Below, piece by piece: positions 14,349 to 15,583 of a stretch of DNA of 15,583 bases. Each line of letters starts with the position of its first letter. Within the stretch, counting starts at the first letter, position 1. The notes below the pieces were generated by a model, which saw only the letters and a list, made by a program, of their open reading frames with translations, searched no databases and was not told where the DNA came from. Position numbers and translations under genes: made by a program. The stretch spans positions 1 through 15,583 of the forward strand of contig NZ_CAMLGT010000060.1 of assembly GCF_946479605.1 (NCBI RefSeq). Reading direction: 5' to 3'. This stretch comes from an uncultured Lacibacter sp. (GTDB lineage Bacteria; Bacteroidota; Bacteroidia; Chitinophagales; Chitinophagaceae).

Positions 14349-15583
14349 TTATTGCAAACCCGTGTTCAACCTCACTCCCATCCGCACAGTAAGGTTTGCA
14401 TCCAGGTAGGGATTACCAGCAACCCAGCCCTCTGTTTTTGCTTCTGCTTCTGCAAACAGTAATAATTGTTTGCCTGCACGGTACAATCCCCGTACCTGTA
14501 ACAAGCCGCCTGCTTTTGCTTTTTCAGCAGCATACAACTGATCTTTGGGCTGTAACCATAACATGGCTCTTGCTTCAAGTGGCTGAAATTTTGATTTACG
14601 GCCTAATGGAACAGACGGATTTTCAACTTCAATACCAGGCAGCAGGCGGTGTTTGTTTTTATAACTATGTAAGCCTATAAGCCATTTTTGTTTTCCTGTT
14701 TCCAAAAACACATCAAGCCCAAGATCATACCCGAATGAATTTAAAATATGACGTACTGCAATATTACCTGCAGTGTGTTCATTAATTCGTATGCGGTGAA
14801 TACCAAGCATAGAAGGCGAAAGAAAATTAAGGTATTGCATGCGGGCCATCTTCACCAGGTAAGCATCTTCTTCTGCTGTAAGCTGGCTGCGTTTGATGGC
14901 TCTGTTCACACCAACTCCGTTAGGATGTGTTCCCCGGTTTTCATAAGGTTCATTGATGCGGTGCAGATCATATACCCATGCAGTAAAATCCCATCCTACA
15001 AAATCACGCTCTGCAACAGTAACACCATATTTGTTCATGGTATCAATACTTGCATCATAGTCTTTCTGCCTGAACTGGTTTACATAGCCCGCTGCCTGTT
15101 GTGTTACCAAAATATTCATGGCAATGTTTGGCTGATTGGTTTTGTGAAAGAAATTATCTTTCTGCAAAGCCCTCACAAGCATATACTGTGCTTCAATACC
15201 TGCGGCAAAACTACGCACCATTGTTTGTGGTGCTTTTTGTTTAAAGCGGATCATATCTTCATCCAGCACACGTGATACTGATCCTGCTGGAATACCATTG
15301 CCTGTTAAACGGTAATATGTTTCATTAAAACTTGCCGCACACTGATGTGTAATACCATTGCGGTGAAACTCTTCGTGCAGCCACACAGGACCAAATACCA
15401 TTAGATGATAGGCCAACATATAATCAATAACACCTGCACTCATGTTGGCAGCAAGCCTGTTGAGTAATTTCCTTTTATTACTTGTTGGTTTAACCCATTT
15501 ATTCCACAGTTTATTATTGAAATAGTAGTTTGTTGCATGCAGATTTTTTGTAACAGCCAATGCCTGCTGCATGGATAAACTTT
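14349..15583 (-). CDS. Probable outer-membrane protein with HExxH motif (5' end beyond window)
   Basis: At least 407 residues counted from an internal Met at 15572; the frame is open to the window edge and no signal peptide is seen, so the true start is probably outside. The N-terminal 250 residues are mostly helical. They carry W-L-H-E-E-F-H-R (HEEFH, residues 66-70 from that Met), matching the HExxH zinc-metalloprotease signature, after a hydrophobic Y-M-L-A-Y-H-L-M-V-F-G-P-V segment. The last 150 residues alternate like a beta-barrel (W-L-I-G-L-H-S-Y, A-R-A-M-L-W-L, L-L-L-F-A-E-A-E-A) and finish with a barrel-like strand, L-T-V-R-M-G-V-R-L-N. I do not know this family. A lone HExxH can occur by chance, so peptidase activity is unproven. 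Confidence 0.7.
   Translation of the reverse strand, partial: SLSMQQALAVTKNLHATNYYFNNKLWNKWVKPTSNKRKLLNRLAANMSAGVIDYMLAYHLMVFGPVWLHEEFHRNGITHQCAASFNETYYRLTGNGIPAGSVSRVLDEDMIRFKQKAPQTMVRSFAAGIEAQYMLVRALQKDNFFHKTNQPNIAMNILVTQQAAGYVNQFRQKDYDASIDTMNKYGVTVAERDFVGWDFTAWVYDLHRINEPYENRGTHPNGVGVNRAIKRSQLTAEEDAYLVKMARMQYLNFLSPSMLGIHRIRINEHTAGNIAVRHILNSFGYDLGLDVFLETGKQKWLIGLHSYKNKHRLLPGIEVENPSVPLGRKSKFQPLEARAMLWLQPKDQLYAAEKAKAGGLLQVRGLYRAGKQLLLFAEAEAKTEGWVAGNPYLDANLTVRMGVRLNTGLQ

Noticed and set aside
14748..15275. Plus-strand open frame of 175 codons
   Set aside because: It lies wholly antisense to the HExxH protein gene, is Cys/Ile/His-rich without a recognisable domain or start context, and looks like a shadow frame.

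Overview
The window looks like chromosomal DNA of a Bacteroidota bacterium, most likely Chitinophagaceae-like. This rests on AT-rich composition, lipoproteins with S-C-K-K or Q-S-C signal ends, YD-repeat-type lipoproteins, clade II (Sec-type) nitrous oxide reductase genes, and -7 promoter elements of the TAnnTTTG type instead of sigma70 -10 boxes. The genus call is inference. There are no tRNA, rRNA, IS or CRISPR features.

Region 1 (1-5465, minus strand) is a nitrous oxide reduction cluster read right to left: a lipoprotein cytochrome c, nosZ (all seven CuZ histidines and the CuA ligands present), a fused membrane-domain/NosL gene, nosD, and nosF, which runs off the left edge. A hairpin with a U-tract lies between nosZ and nosL and may lower expression of the maturation genes relative to nosZ. 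The nosL-nosD and nosD-nosF junctions are tight enough for coupling.

Region 2 (5466-7607) is the divergent control region and two plus-strand genes. It holds three FNR/DNR-like 5-4-5 inverted repeats, one well placed to activate the cytochrome/nosZ promoter. A Crp/Fnr-family regulator without the FNR cysteine set follows, then a 12-TM, histidine-bearing membrane protein of unknown function that may be an NnrS-like or heme-copper-oxidase-like protein.

Region 3 (7627-14124, minus strand) is a set of secreted or envelope genes: two homologous 261-aa YD-type lipoproteins, an S41 peptidase with a C-terminal CBM48-like domain, a class C beta-lactamase-fold lipoprotein, a small outer-membrane barrel, a DinB-family protein and a second Crp-family regulator. 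Their intergenic gaps share an unrecognised operator, CACAT-N4-ATGTG. At four sites, and more weakly at a fifth, it starts exactly 32 bases (plus-strand coordinates) from a TAnnTTTG-like element. I read this as a local regulon with an activator-type promoter, possibly controlled by the second Crp-family protein. One copy sits in the 3' region of the S41 gene and, with a terminator about 50-70 nt beyond, would produce a small RNA.

Region 4 (14349-15583) is a 5'-partial gene for a probable outer-membrane protein with an HExxH motif.
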